Shown here: positions 52,623 through 59,853 of the stretch, piece after piece
How the letters are laid out: each line of letters opens with the position of its first letter
Position numbering within the stretch: the stretch's first letter is position 1
Source of the DNA: Caulobacter sp.
GTDB taxonomy: Bacteria; Pseudomonadota; Alphaproteobacteria; Caulobacterales; Caulobacteraceae
Assembly: GCA_029866155.1 (NCBI GenBank)
Contig: JARWZW010000019.1
Coordinates: forward strand, 1-64,000
DNA length: 64,000 bases
Direction: 5' to 3'
Program-made: the position numbers and the translations under genes
Notes under the pieces: generated by a model
What the model was told of the DNA's origin: nothing
Seen by the model: only the letters and a program-made list of their open reading frames with translations
Databases searched by the model: none

Positions 52623-52655
52623 CAGTCATCGACTAATTTGCAGTCATTGACTAAT
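52623..52655 (+). promoter_or_regulatory. Two direct-repeat dyads: likely FitAB operator
   Basis: CAGTCATCGACTAAT (52623-52637) and CAGTCATTGACTAAT (52641-52655) lie exactly 18 bases apart and each contains AGTC-N3-GACT. They lie immediately before the antitoxin gene, the second ending 10 bases before its TTG start. Autoregulation by antitoxin binding to such repeats is usual for this TA class. Confidence 0.65.
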
Positions 52656-52665
52656 GGAGGTGACC

Positions 52666-52914
52666 TTGGCAGTCATGACCATCCGAAACATCGATGACGC
52701 GATCAAGACCCGCCTGCGCCTGCGGGCGGCCATGCACGGCCGCTCCATGGAGGAGGAGGCGCGCGACATCCTGCGGTCGGCGCTTTCGACAGAGGTCCCG
52801 AGACCACGCAATCTGGGCCAGGCCATCCATGAGCGCTTCGGGGCCTTGGGCGGCGTCGATCTGCCAGAGGCGCCCCGCGAAGCAATCCGCGCGCCCATCG
52901 ACTTCGGCGAATGA
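52666..52914 (+). CDS. fitA: FitA-like ribbon-helix-helix antitoxin
   Basis: A small antitoxin of about 82 residues. MTIRNIDDAIKTRLRLRAAM is the ribbon-helix-helix start, then HGRSMEEEARDILRSALSTE, typical of FitA/VapB (Arc-type) antitoxins. The C-terminal tail (LPEAPREAIRAPIDFGE) should block the toxin. Three starts are possible: ATG 52654, TTG 52666 and ATG 52675. TTG with GGAGG 6 bases before is preferred, because the operator dyads overlap the first ATG. The toxin gene overlaps the stop by four bases. It binds its own promoter. Confidence 0.85.
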   Translation: MAVMTIRNIDDAIKTRLRLRAAMHGRSMEEEARDILRSALSTEVPRPRNLGQAIHERFGALGGVDLPEAPREAIRAPIDFGE

Positions 52915-53333
52915 TTGTCCTCGACACCAATGTGATCTCGGAACTGATGCGGCGCCTACCGGATCCCAGGGTCATGACCTGGATCGCCGATCAGCAAATG
53001 GCGGGCCTGTTCACCACCACCCTGACCCAGGCGGAAATCTTCTATGGTCTGGAACTGCTGCCCGACGGGCGTCGCCGCGACGACCTGTTGACCGCTGCCC
53101 GCGCCATGTTCGAAATCGATCTGGCCGGGCGCGTCCTGCCCTTCGATTCCGATGCCGCGCTTGTCTATCCGCAGATCGCCGCCGGCCGGAAACAGGGCGG
53201 CAAACCCATCAGCCAGATCGACGCCCAGATCGCCGCCATCGTCCGCTCACGCGGCGCCCGACTGGCGACCCGCAATGTTCGTGACTTTGTCGAGTGCGGG
53301 ATTGTGGTGGTTGATCCCTGGGGGCAGGGCTGA
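52911..53333 (+). CDS. fitB: PIN-domain toxin (FitB/VapC family)
   Basis: 140 residues, a PIN ribonuclease. MIVLDTNVISELMRRLPDPR has the first Asp, TLTQAEIFYGLELLPDGRRR the Glu, and AQIAAIVRSRGARLATRNVR then DFVECGIVVVDPWG the C-terminal acidic residues. These toxins cut tRNA or rRNA, halting translation. The ATGA overlap with the antitoxin gene is the standard arrangement. Flanking direct repeats suggest it moved as a unit. Confidence 0.9.
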   Translation: MIVLDTNVISELMRRLPDPRVMTWIADQQMAGLFTTTLTQAEIFYGLELLPDGRRRDDLLTAARAMFEIDLAGRVLPFDSDAALVYPQIAAGRKQGGKPISQIDAQIAAIVRSRGARLATRNVRDFVECGIVVVDPWGQG

Positions 53334-53473
53334 GGCGGAAGGCTCCAGGCGTCTGTCGCGCCTTTCGCCCGGACCCGACAAGTCGCTGCACGGATTGGGG
53401 GCCAGGTTCAGCGACGCCAGAACGCCGACTGCCCCGACAGTTCGGCACTAGGTCCCCGGAATACTGGTCGTTG

Positions 53474-53725
53474 CAAAGTCCGGGTGGTCGCCGGTTTCGG
53501 TCACGACGTTGTCCCCGTGGTCGCCGATTTCGGTCACGGTGAAATCAGGGTGTCTGCAGGATTTTTCGCGGATGCCGCCGGCGAGAACGCCGACCGCGCG
53601 GAGACAGGCCGCACAGCCTGGCGGGCCTTTGCGAAACGGGATGAAAACAACCCTCATGGCGGCGCCTCCAGGCTGACGAAGCGGGGGCGGCATTATCGCA
53701 TGGCGGGGGTGCGGTGGGGGTTTGA
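53474..53725 (-). repeat. ~250 bp direct repeat, copy C (downstream of TA pair)
   Basis: Same as copy B, with about 11 differences in 237 aligned bases, including one small indel. The two copies have the same orientation and bracket 880 bases containing only the TA module and its promoter. Similarity fades at about 53725. The diverged copy A lies at 15582. Confidence 0.9.
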
Positions 53726-53868
53726 CCGGGCTGGTGTGAGCCGATCCGAGCGGAAATGCCCGCCAGGCTGGCAGGGCGGAGTCCAATCGCACTGGAAAGC
53801 GAATCGAGATTGTTCAACCCTCGGGCGGTATCGCACTGTTTAAACGGTGAACTTGAGGGGATCTGGCG

Positions 53869-54792
53869 ATGGCCATTCCTGACTACCAGAGCGCCATGCT
53901 GCCCCTGCTGAAGCGGGTAGCCGACGCCAGGGAGCCTGCGAGCATCATGGAATTGATGCCTGCCCTGGCGGCCGATTTCGGCCTGTCCGCCGAAGAGATG
54001 GCGGAGCGTTTGCCGAGCGGAGTGCAGGGTGTCTTCCACAACCGACTGCACTGGGCGAAGTTCTACATGACCCGGGCCGGACTGCTGGAAGCCACCAAAA
54101 GAGGGCGGTTCCAGATCACGCCCGATGGCTCCGCCCTGCTCAGGACCGGACTCACCCAGATAACCAACCAGAAGCTTTCGGCGTCGCCGGCATTCAAGGC
54201 CTGGTTCAAGAGCGCGCAGACCGGCGCGACCAACACCCCCATCACCGAACCGGCCGTTGATGCATCGGGGGCAACGCCAGAGGAACGGATCGAGGAAGCG
54301 CGACGGGAACTGGAGGCCAATCTCAAGGCCGAAATCCTGGATCGCGTCAGGCAGATGCTGCCGGCGGATTTCGAGCAGCTCATCATTCAGCTGCTCGTCC
54401 GGATGAACTACGGGCAAGGCCGCGAGGAACTTGCCAAGGCGCTTGGCGGGTCGGGAGACGGTGGCGTGGACGGTGTCGTCCACCAGGACCCGCTTGGCCT
54501 GGACCAGGTCTATATCCAGGCGAAACGCTACAGGGAGGGGAACAACGTCGGACCTGAAGCCATGAACAGCTTCATCGGCGCCCTGAACATCAAGAAGGCC
54601 AACAAGGGGCTGTTTGTCACGGCATCAAGCTTCTCGAAACAGGCTCGGGAACATGCGATGGCCTCCAGCCTTCATGTCGTACTGATCGACGGCGAGCGAC
54701 TGGCCGAGCTGATGATCCGACATGGCGTGGGCGTGCTGACGCGGCACATGGTCGAGATCAAGGCCCTGGATGAGGGATTCTTCGAAGGGTAG
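53869..54792 (+). CDS. mrr: Mrr-type restriction endonuclease
   Basis: A 307-residue Mrr protein. The N-terminal winged helix (residues 1-90, IPDYQSAMLPLLKRVADARE-like) is followed by a linker and the Mrr catalytic domain from about 175: LPADFEQLIIQLLVRMNYGQ, GSGDGGVDGVVHQDPLGLDQ, VYIQAKRYREGNNVG. The Asp of GGVDG and the QAK of IQAKRY form the PD-(D/E)xK core. Mrr cuts methylated DNA and can be a stress-activated nuclease. There is no methyltransferase partner, as expected for type IV. The start has a short GGGGATCTGGCG before it. Confidence 0.88.
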   Translation: MAIPDYQSAMLPLLKRVADAREPASIMELMPALAADFGLSAEEMAERLPSGVQGVFHNRLHWAKFYMTRAGLLEATKRGRFQITPDGSALLRTGLTQITNQKLSASPAFKAWFKSAQTGATNTPITEPAVDASGATPEERIEEARRELEANLKAEILDRVRQMLPADFEQLIIQLLVRMNYGQGREELAKALGGSGDGGVDGVVHQDPLGLDQVYIQAKRYREGNNVGPEAMNSFIGALNIKKANKGLFVTASSFSKQAREHAMASSLHVVLIDGERLAELMIRHGVGVLTRHMVEIKALDEGFFEG

Positions 54793-55005
54793 GGCGCTCC
54801 CTGGAAAGACCCGAATGCAGCGCGACCGCGTTCTGCGGCCTTTCATCTCGGGCCTGAACAACATTGTCGTGACGGTCTGGATGGCAGGGGTCGAATTCAG
54901 GAAAACGGGTCGAGTCGCTATGAGGCGACTACCCCGGTCGGAACGCCGAACCGTCCCGGCGGTTCGGTACAGGGTCCCGGGAATTACGACCGGCTCTATG
55001 GTTCG

Positions 55006-56172
55006 GTGGGCGACCTGCATGAGCTGTCGGGGACCGATATCGCGGCGCGGCTGGAGGCGTCCCGGCCCAGGGACCCCAATAGCCCCACCTATGCCGCCGA
55101 TCTGGCGGCCTTCCAGACCCTGGAAAAGGCGGCCGGGGCGGAGACGGCGGCGCGGGCCAAGGACCTGGCGGCCTGGTCCCTGGCGGCCCGGGACGGCTCC
55201 ATGGGCAGTCCGAGCGATGTGCTGCGCGGCAAGTTCGACGCCTGGACAGGCGGCAAGCCCGCCGACAAGCCCCGGCTGGCGGCCGACTATGCCCGGGCCA
55301 TGATCGCCCGGCAGGAACAGGCGGGGATCGCCCCGGCGGATCGTCGGCTGTTTCCCAAGACGGTCATGGGCGCCTGGATCAACGACCTGAAAAGCGATGA
55401 GCCCAAGACCCGCCGCGAGGGGCTGGACCGGCTGGGCCGGGTGGTCGAGCAGTTTGGCGACTATCGGGGCCAGGTGGTGCGGGAGCTGAAACTGGCGGGG
55501 GCGCCGGCGCGGGATATCGAGGCGGTGAGCAATGCCAGCGAGATCGGCGAGCCGGGCCAACTGGCCGTCTATGCGGCGGCGAGCGCGAACCCCGAGGCCC
55601 TGAAACCCCTGCCGGACGGCAAGACGGAGAAGGCCCTGGCCGCCCGCATCCTCGAGGAGGCCTCGCCTTATCTGAACAGCCTGCTGCCGTTCGACGGCTC
55701 CATGAGAGCCCAGAACGCGGTGCTGGACCGGGTCAAGGTCGAGGCCCGGGCGGCGGTTCTGCGGGGTGACTCTGTGGCTGATGCGGTGGAAGCGGCCATG
55801 AAGCCCTATGACCGCTATGAGTTCCGGGGGACCTGGCGGATTCCCAAGGACCAGCTGAAGGGCGGATCGGCGGTCGCCAAGGCGGGCGGAATCCGGGTGG
55901 TGGATTTCGGAGCCAAGCTGGTGCAGCAGGAGGTGACGGCGCAGGACGGCAAGTGGCTGAAGGCCGCCCCTGATCCGGCGACCGGCAAGCCCATGCCCAG
56001 CAAGGCCTATGCGGCGGTTGTGCGCGAGCGCGGGCGCTGGGTGACGACCAGCGACGATTCCGGCCTGCAGCTGATGATCCTGACCCCGGCGGGCTGGTTC
56101 CCGATCCTTGACGACAAGGGCCGGACGATCCGCCGCAGCTGGGAGCACCTGGCGAAGAAGCGGCTGCGCTAG
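55006..56172 (+). CDS. Phage-virion-like protein, probably truncated at the 5' end
   Basis: 388 residues from GTG at 55006. The frame is open upstream without a good start, and the residues just before (YEATTPVGTPNRPG, then NYDRLYGS) look coding, so the gene is probably missing its beginning. The body is Ala/Arg/Asp-rich and helical: TAARAKDLAAWSLAARDGSM, LGRVVEQFGDYRGQVVRELK, PYLNSLLPFDGSMRAQNAVL. It ends GWFPILDDKGRTIRRSWEHL. It resembles phage internal-virion or ejection proteins, which is an inference from composition and neighbours. The large reverse frame over it is a shadow. Confidence 0.5.
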   Translation: MGDLHELSGTDIAARLEASRPRDPNSPTYAADLAAFQTLEKAAGAETAARAKDLAAWSLAARDGSMGSPSDVLRGKFDAWTGGKPADKPRLAADYARAMIARQEQAGIAPADRRLFPKTVMGAWINDLKSDEPKTRREGLDRLGRVVEQFGDYRGQVVRELKLAGAPARDIEAVSNASEIGEPGQLAVYAAASANPEALKPLPDGKTEKALAARILEEASPYLNSLLPFDGSMRAQNAVLDRVKVEARAAVLRGDSVADAVEAAMKPYDRYEFRGTWRIPKDQLKGGSAVAKAGGIRVVDFGAKLVQQEVTAQDGKWLKAAPDPATGKPMPSKAYAAVVRERGRWVTTSDDSGLQLMILTPAGWFPILDDKGRTIRRSWEHLAKKRLR

Positions 56173-56226
56173 TGGTCAACACCTGAAACTTGAGTCCCGG
56201 TGGTCCGGTGACGAGGCTGGCAAGGC

Positions 56227-56281
56227 AATGTCTGGTTCTCGGCCGGAAATCAACGGTGAGAATCGACCCAAGTCAGACATT
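56227..56281 (+). repeat. 55-bp cassette-boundary repeat, copy 1
   Basis: Begins AATGTCTG and ends CAGACATT, its exact reverse complement (8 bp). Exactly 55 bp. It lies between the phage-like gene and the DUF1493 gene. Confidence 0.8.
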
Positions 56282-56288
56282 CGCACCC

Positions 56289-56747
56289 CTAAGAATATTT
56301 GACTACCCACCGTCCCGCCGAAACGGCGTCGATCAGATCGGTCACTGTCACAGCAATATATGGGCAGCGAGCGGCGCGGCGGCGGTCTCTGATGATCAGA
56401 TAAGTGATCAGGACAACACCGAGGGGTATGTTTGAGACGGCCCAATACGGATGAACACCGAGCTTTATTAGTCCGGCCCAACCAAAGAGCGTCAGAGGAA
56501 TGAGACCCACCCAAGCTAGGCCAAAGCCTTCTGGCCCGAAGTGATGATCCCAGTGATCATATTGCTGACTGAGATCGATTTGGAATTTGGCCTCGAAGGC
56601 AGCGAAGAACTCAACGGCGTCGTCGCCGTCCATGCCAAGGTCGTCCAAGAGGCGATCTGTCAAGTTTAGCTTCTCGGGCCGAAGGCATCTTTCCTCGGCC
56701 AAGATGCCAATGACTTCCTTCGTTAATTGGGGATCGAGATTGGGCAT
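56289..56747 (-). CDS. DUF1493 family protein (acyl-carrier-like, with membrane helices)
   Basis: 152 residues. The first 65 (LTKEVIGILAEERCLRPEKL, DDLGMDGDDAVEFFAAFEAK) resemble an acyl-carrier-like helical bundle with DDLGMDGDDA at the position of the ACP DSL; the Ser is not evident here, so phosphopantetheine attachment is doubtful. Two hydrophobic segments follow at about 75-120, and a charged end RWVVKYS. The family is DUF1493, often found in mobile DNA; function unknown. It is the only gene between repeat copies 1 and 2. Confidence 0.7.
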   Translation of the reverse strand: MPNLDPQLTKEVIGILAEERCLRPEKLNLTDRLLDDLGMDGDDAVEFFAAFEAKFQIDLSQQYDHWDHHFGPEGFGLAWVGLIPLTLFGWAGLIKLGVHPYWAVSNIPLGVVLITYLIIRDRRRAARCPYIAVTVTDLIDAVSAGRWVVKYS

Positions 56748-56839
56748 CCTCTGATGTTCGCGATCTCCTCGCGGCGGTCAACGTCAGATAACCACCCCCA
56801 GGCGACATTGAGCGGGTCTGCTTTGGGGCCGCGCGCTCG

Positions 56840-56894
56840 AAGGTCCGCTGTCCGGCGCGACGCCAACGGGTAGAATCGACCCAAGGCGGACCTT
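56840..56894 (+). repeat. 55-bp cassette-boundary repeat, copy 2
   Basis: Begins AAGGTCCGC and ends GCGGACCTT, a perfect 9-bp inverted pair. Core GAATCGACCCAAG is shared with copy 1. Exactly 55 bp. Confidence 0.8.
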
Positions 56895-56939
56895 AGTGCA
56901 GCATTGTCCTGACGATCCCGACCAACTAGGTTTCTAGCC

Positions 56940-57094
56940 ATGCCCACCGTTCCGCCGAGTTTTATCACTTCCGTCCTACTGCTTTGGGGAGCCGCATTCA
57001 CGCTCAACTCAACTATTCAAAGGGTGCGGCAGCAGTCCTTTTGGGCGGGGCAATCATCTGCTTCGTGATCTACGCCCGCAGCCAAAAACGCTGA
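56940..57094 (+). pseudogene. Tiny membrane protein, broken by a 5-bp tandem duplication
   Basis: From ATG 56940 it reads MPTVPPSFITSVLLLWGAAF then TLN; the frame then shifts. In another frame the natural continuation NYSKGAAAVLLGGAIICFVI then YARSQKR ends at TGA 57092. The cause is a doubled CTCAA (57003-57012); removing one copy gives 150 bases, 50 codons (49 aa) with two membrane helices. The gene would thus be on or off depending on the copy number of a 5-bp repeat. It lies between repeat copies 2 and 3 and has only a weak RBS. Confidence 0.55.
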
Positions 57095-57100
57095 GCAAGT

Positions 57101-57155
57101 AGCATCAGCTTCCCGGCATGATAGTTTTAGCCGCTGTCGACCCTGAGCGGACATC
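57101..57155 (+). repeat. 55-bp cassette-boundary repeat, degenerate copy
   Basis: About 57101-57155: AGCATCAGCTTCCCGG aligns with the start AATGTCTGCTTTCCGG-type, and CGACCCTGAGCGGACATC aligns with CGACCCAAGGCGGACCTT. Same orientation and same 55-bp length, but several mismatches. It begins 6 bases after the tiny gene ends. Confidence 0.55.
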
Positions 57156-57166
57156 CTGCTGACCGA

Positions 57167-57529
57167 TCACCCGCTCGAACGGGCTGCCCATCTGGTTAGG
57201 AGAGCAAGGTAAAGTGCTTGACAACCAAGACAGACGACACCGGCGATGGCTTGAATGAACCATACACCAAGGTACTCGGCGTAGGTTGGCTCCCGAAGGG
57301 GAGTCGGGGTCGCCTGCGTTGAAACCAAGATCAGGATAGTAACACCGGAAAAGATTATTGGCCCGAAGGCCAAAGCTAGGCGTCGCGATGCATACCAGGT
57401 CGGCTTCCCGTCGAATCCCCATTGCATTGGCAACCGCGGATAGCCGCGAACTCGCTTCGAAGCTGCAAGAGTGCTGCCGCCGACCGCCAAGATGATGGCG
57501 GCGGCAATGAGGACGCTTATGAATGCCAT
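57167..57529 (-). CDS. DUF1648-like small membrane protein
   Basis: 120 residues with three or four hydrophobic segments. MAFISVLIAAAIILAVGGST is helix one; the middle LPMQWGFDGKPTWYASRRLA is close to the DUF1648 motif (P-x-HWxxxGxPD in other members), and IIFSGVTILILV and AIAGVVCLGCQALYLAL follow. DUF1648 domains occur in SdpI-type immunity and small membrane proteins. It is the only gene between the degenerate repeat and copy 3. Function unknown. The sequence is AT-richer than neighbours. Confidence 0.65.
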   Translation of the reverse strand: MAFISVLIAAAIILAVGGSTLAASKRVRGYPRLPMQWGFDGKPTWYASRRLALAFGPIIFSGVTILILVSTQATPTPLREPTYAEYLGVWFIQAIAGVVCLGCQALYLALLTRWAARSSG

Positions 57530-57623
57530 GGACCTGCATCAAGCGGTTGGGCAGGAGGTGAGTCAATGGCGGCTTTCCAACCCGAAAAGCCCCTGGGCAG
57601 GTCCGGTTTCTGGCGGGACGGCC

Positions 57624-57678
57624 AATGTCTGTTCTGCGGCCGAAAACCAACCGCCAATCTCGACCCAAGGCGGAAATT
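57624..57678 (+). repeat. 55-bp cassette-boundary repeat, copy 3
   Basis: Begins AATGTCTG and ends CGGAAATT (imperfect inverse). Exactly 55 bp; shares CTCGACCCAAG with the others. It lies 51 bases before the gene at 57730. A half copy (ATGTCTGCTT, 58171) may follow that gene. Confidence 0.75.
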
Positions 57679-57729
57679 CCTACCGCCCGTGATAGTCATT
57701 GCCGCGTAACTTCAAGGCCGAGACCTTCC

Positions 57730-58119
57730 ATGATTGCCGCCGCGTCCCAATGGCTTGTCGTCGTCGCAGGCCTCTGGCTGATAGGTTTGGGCGTCTTTAT
57801 GCTCTTGCAACCGCGTCAGGCGCTTAAAGCGCTTGGGCAGATGGGCGGCTCACCCATGGTCCACATTGGCGAGATGGCGGTGCGTATTCTTGCTGGTATC
57901 GCCATGGTATTCGCTGCCGCTGCGTCCCGCTTTCCGGTTGCCATCGCCGTCATTGGCAGCTTCCTGATTGTCTCCGCTCTGGTCTTACTTTTGCTCCCCC
58001 GACGCTGGCACGCCGCCTATTCGACATGGTGGTCACGCCGCATCCCGGTCGCCGCCGTCCGCATGATCGCTCCGATGTCTTGGGCCATGGGTTTGGCGCT
58101 CATCTGGATCGTGGTCTAG
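57730..58119 (+). CDS. Small four-helix membrane protein, unknown function
   Basis: 129 residues with four hydrophobic segments (about 5-25, 52-72, 76-94, 110-128). It begins MIAAASQWLVVVAGLWLIGL; MVHIGEMAVRILAGIAMVFA and PVAIAVIGSFLIVSALVLLL follow. I recognise no named domain. The ATG at 57730 was chosen over an upstream 57625 start because that region overlaps repeat copy 3. It is the last gene of the cassette-like row. It may be related in type to small proteins encoded on mobile DNA. Confidence 0.62.
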   Translation: MIAAASQWLVVVAGLWLIGLGVFMLLQPRQALKALGQMGGSPMVHIGEMAVRILAGIAMVFAAAASRFPVAIAVIGSFLIVSALVLLLLPRRWHAAYSTWWSRRIPVAAVRMIAPMSWAMGLALIWIVV

Positions 58120-58270
58120 GTCGCCCGGTCCGATCCAATGCCTGCTCGCCACCCATCTCTGCCGTTCAGGATGTCTGCTTGTTGGCGATGCGGCAATCGT
58201 GATCCACGGCCCTACCGGTCCACGGCCGCCAGGGCTCCCGGGGTCACAGACTATCCACTAGGGCCATAAG

Positions 58271-58295
58271 GGCAGGGGGGGGGGACCCCCCTGCC
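58271..58295. other. GC hairpin with poly-G tract before the second phage gene
   Basis: GGCAGGGGG and CCCCCTGCC form a 9-bp stem around G-rich spacer; 10 consecutive G are present. It lies 22 bases before the phage-like ATG. It may be a terminator remnant; the poly-G tract is prone to slippage. Confidence 0.4.
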
Positions 58296-58316
58296 GGGCC
58301 GTAGCATCTTGGCCCC

Positions 58317-59627
58317 ATGCCGCTGCTGTTCGACGACCCGGAACCTGATCTGGTCGGCCTGGGCGAGGGTCTGTCCCTCATGCCCTTGCCGGACAGTCTG
58401 GCGCGTGGCGAGATCTTCCGCGACGCCCAGCTGACTGGCCGTCTTGGCGGATTTTTGCGGGTCGAGGACGCCAAGGCCTTCGACCGCGATCTGCAGCGCA
58501 TGACCGGCTATAGCGACGCCATCACGGCGGACGAGGCCAATGAACGGTTTGGCGTGGACGGGGAGACCCTGTTCAAGGCCCCCGTCCTGCCAGTCGAGGC
58601 GGCCTGGCAACAGCGGCAGGCGACCGAGCGGCAGTTTCGCGACTATGTGCTGGGCAACAGCGATGTTGGCCCCCTGTCGTCGATTGCGGCCGGTGTGGCC
58701 GGGACCCTGTTGGACCCGGTGTCCATCCCCCTGATGTTCCTGCCGGAGCTGCTGGGGGTCGCCAAGCTGGGACAGGCGGCCTTTGCCATGGCGCGCGGGG
58801 CCAAGGCCGGGAGCGCCGTGGTCAAGGCCGGACGGCTGGCCACGGCCAGCCGCTATGCCCTTGAGGGCGCAGCCGAAGGGCTGATCGGCGGGGCCGGCTA
58901 CGAGGCCCTGAACTATGGCCTGCGCAACTATGAGGGCGACGATTACAGCTTTGGCGACGCCGGCCGGAACCTGATCCTGGGGGCGGTGCTGGGGGCGGGC
59001 GCCAAGGGGGTGCTGGGCGCCATCCTGCCGCCTGGGGCCGAGAACCGACTGGCCAGCGACCCGTCGATGGCCCGGGCGGTGTTGCGCGGCGAGGCGGCCC
59101 CTGGTTTCGGGCCGGAGGATTTGCGGGCGGCCGCCGCCATCGAGGCCCTGCCCGATGCGCGCCTGCCCGAGACGGTCGAGCGCCTGCCCGAGGAACAGCG
59201 GGCGGCGGCGACCATGCTGGCCGTGGAGCGGGTGATCGACGATGCGCCGGTGGACCTGGCCCCGGTGATCCAGCGGCAGGAGGCCGCCAACCTCAAGGCC
59301 CTTGACGAAATGCCGGGGACGCCGGGGACCCTGAAAGGCCGGATGCTCGAGGCCGGTGTGGCGGTGACCACCCGGGGCGACGAGGTGCCGGTGCGCTATG
59401 CCCTGGTCGAGATCGAAGACCTGGTGACCAGCCACGACGATGACCTGATCGTCAATGCCGACTATCCCGCCGCCCTGCAGCCGAGGGCGCGGGATCGCGC
59501 CGGGGCCGTCGCCTGGAACCGCAAGCTGCAGAGCCAGCTGAACCCCCTGCGGCTGCTGCGCGAGGCGGGGGAAGCATTACAAGACCCGATCCGAAAAGCC
59601 TGTTCGCAGCCTTCGCCGGTAAGGTGA
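58317..59627 (+). CDS. Phage-like protein with DdrB-like region, truncated at the 3' end
   Basis: 436 residues. The first ~90 are a charged head (MPLLFDDPEPDLVGLGEGLS), then an Ala/Gly-rich helical region with membrane-like segments (LSSIAAGVAGTLLDPVSIPL, NLILGAVLGAGAKGVLGAIL) typical of phage virion ejection proteins. Near 380, YALVEIEDLVTSHDDDLIVN then ADYPAALQPRARDRAG resembles the start of the DdrB-like ParB domain found in large phage polyproteins. The sequence then ends abruptly with PIRKACSQPSPVR, so the domain is cut off near 59570. The larger original gene probably continued much further. Confidence 0.6.
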   Translation: MPLLFDDPEPDLVGLGEGLSLMPLPDSLARGEIFRDAQLTGRLGGFLRVEDAKAFDRDLQRMTGYSDAITADEANERFGVDGETLFKAPVLPVEAAWQQRQATERQFRDYVLGNSDVGPLSSIAAGVAGTLLDPVSIPLMFLPELLGVAKLGQAAFAMARGAKAGSAVVKAGRLATASRYALEGAAEGLIGGAGYEALNYGLRNYEGDDYSFGDAGRNLILGAVLGAGAKGVLGAILPPGAENRLASDPSMARAVLRGEAAPGFGPEDLRAAAAIEALPDARLPETVERLPEEQRAAATMLAVERVIDDAPVDLAPVIQRQEAANLKALDEMPGTPGTLKGRMLEAGVAVTTRGDEVPVRYALVEIEDLVTSHDDDLIVNADYPAALQPRARDRAGAVAWNRKLQSQLNPLRLLREAGEALQDPIRKACSQPSPVR

Positions 59628-59853
59628 CAAGGCACTGACCGCCTGGAGGCCAGGGTTCCGGTCCAGGTCTCTGATCAGCTTCAGCGCGCCGCACGGCGCC
59701 ATGCCGAGCTGATCCAGCCCCGATGAGCGCCCGGTTCGCCATTGTACCCATACCTCACCCCATCTCGCCCGCTCCCGCATGCCGTCTGCACACTGGGCCG
59801 GCCGTTGTAGAATCCGTCCGCCTGTCCTATCCAGAGCCCGTTCGGGACGCCTC

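Larger units (their letters stand above)
52341..59627. mobile_element. Accessory block after the tRNA (island, integrase absent)
   Basis: From the first ~250 bp repeat to the end of the second phage-like fragment the content is typical accessory DNA: a TA pair between direct repeats, a restriction-like endonuclease, truncated phage-virion genes and a row of small genes between 55-bp repeats. It begins about 350 bases after a tRNA, a common insertion site. I found no integrase, transposase or copy of the tRNA 3' end downstream, so borders and mechanism remain open. The block is probably several insertions. Confidence 0.45.

Noticed and set aside
54625-56148. 507-codon reverse frame across the Mrr end and the first phage-like gene
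   Set aside because: It crosses two forward genes with clear family sequence and is Arg/Gly/Pro/Gln-rich, as expected for a GC-rich antisense frame.
56227-57678. Calling the 55-bp repeats integron attC sites
   Set aside because: They lack the GTTRRRY core and bottom-strand pairing pattern, genes face both ways, and no integron integrase is in the window.
51914-59853. Searching for a copy of the tRNA 3' end as an attachment-site repeat
   Set aside because: No clear second copy of GGGTTCGAGTCCCTCCGGGC was found downstream, so a tRNA-targeting integrase cannot be claimed.
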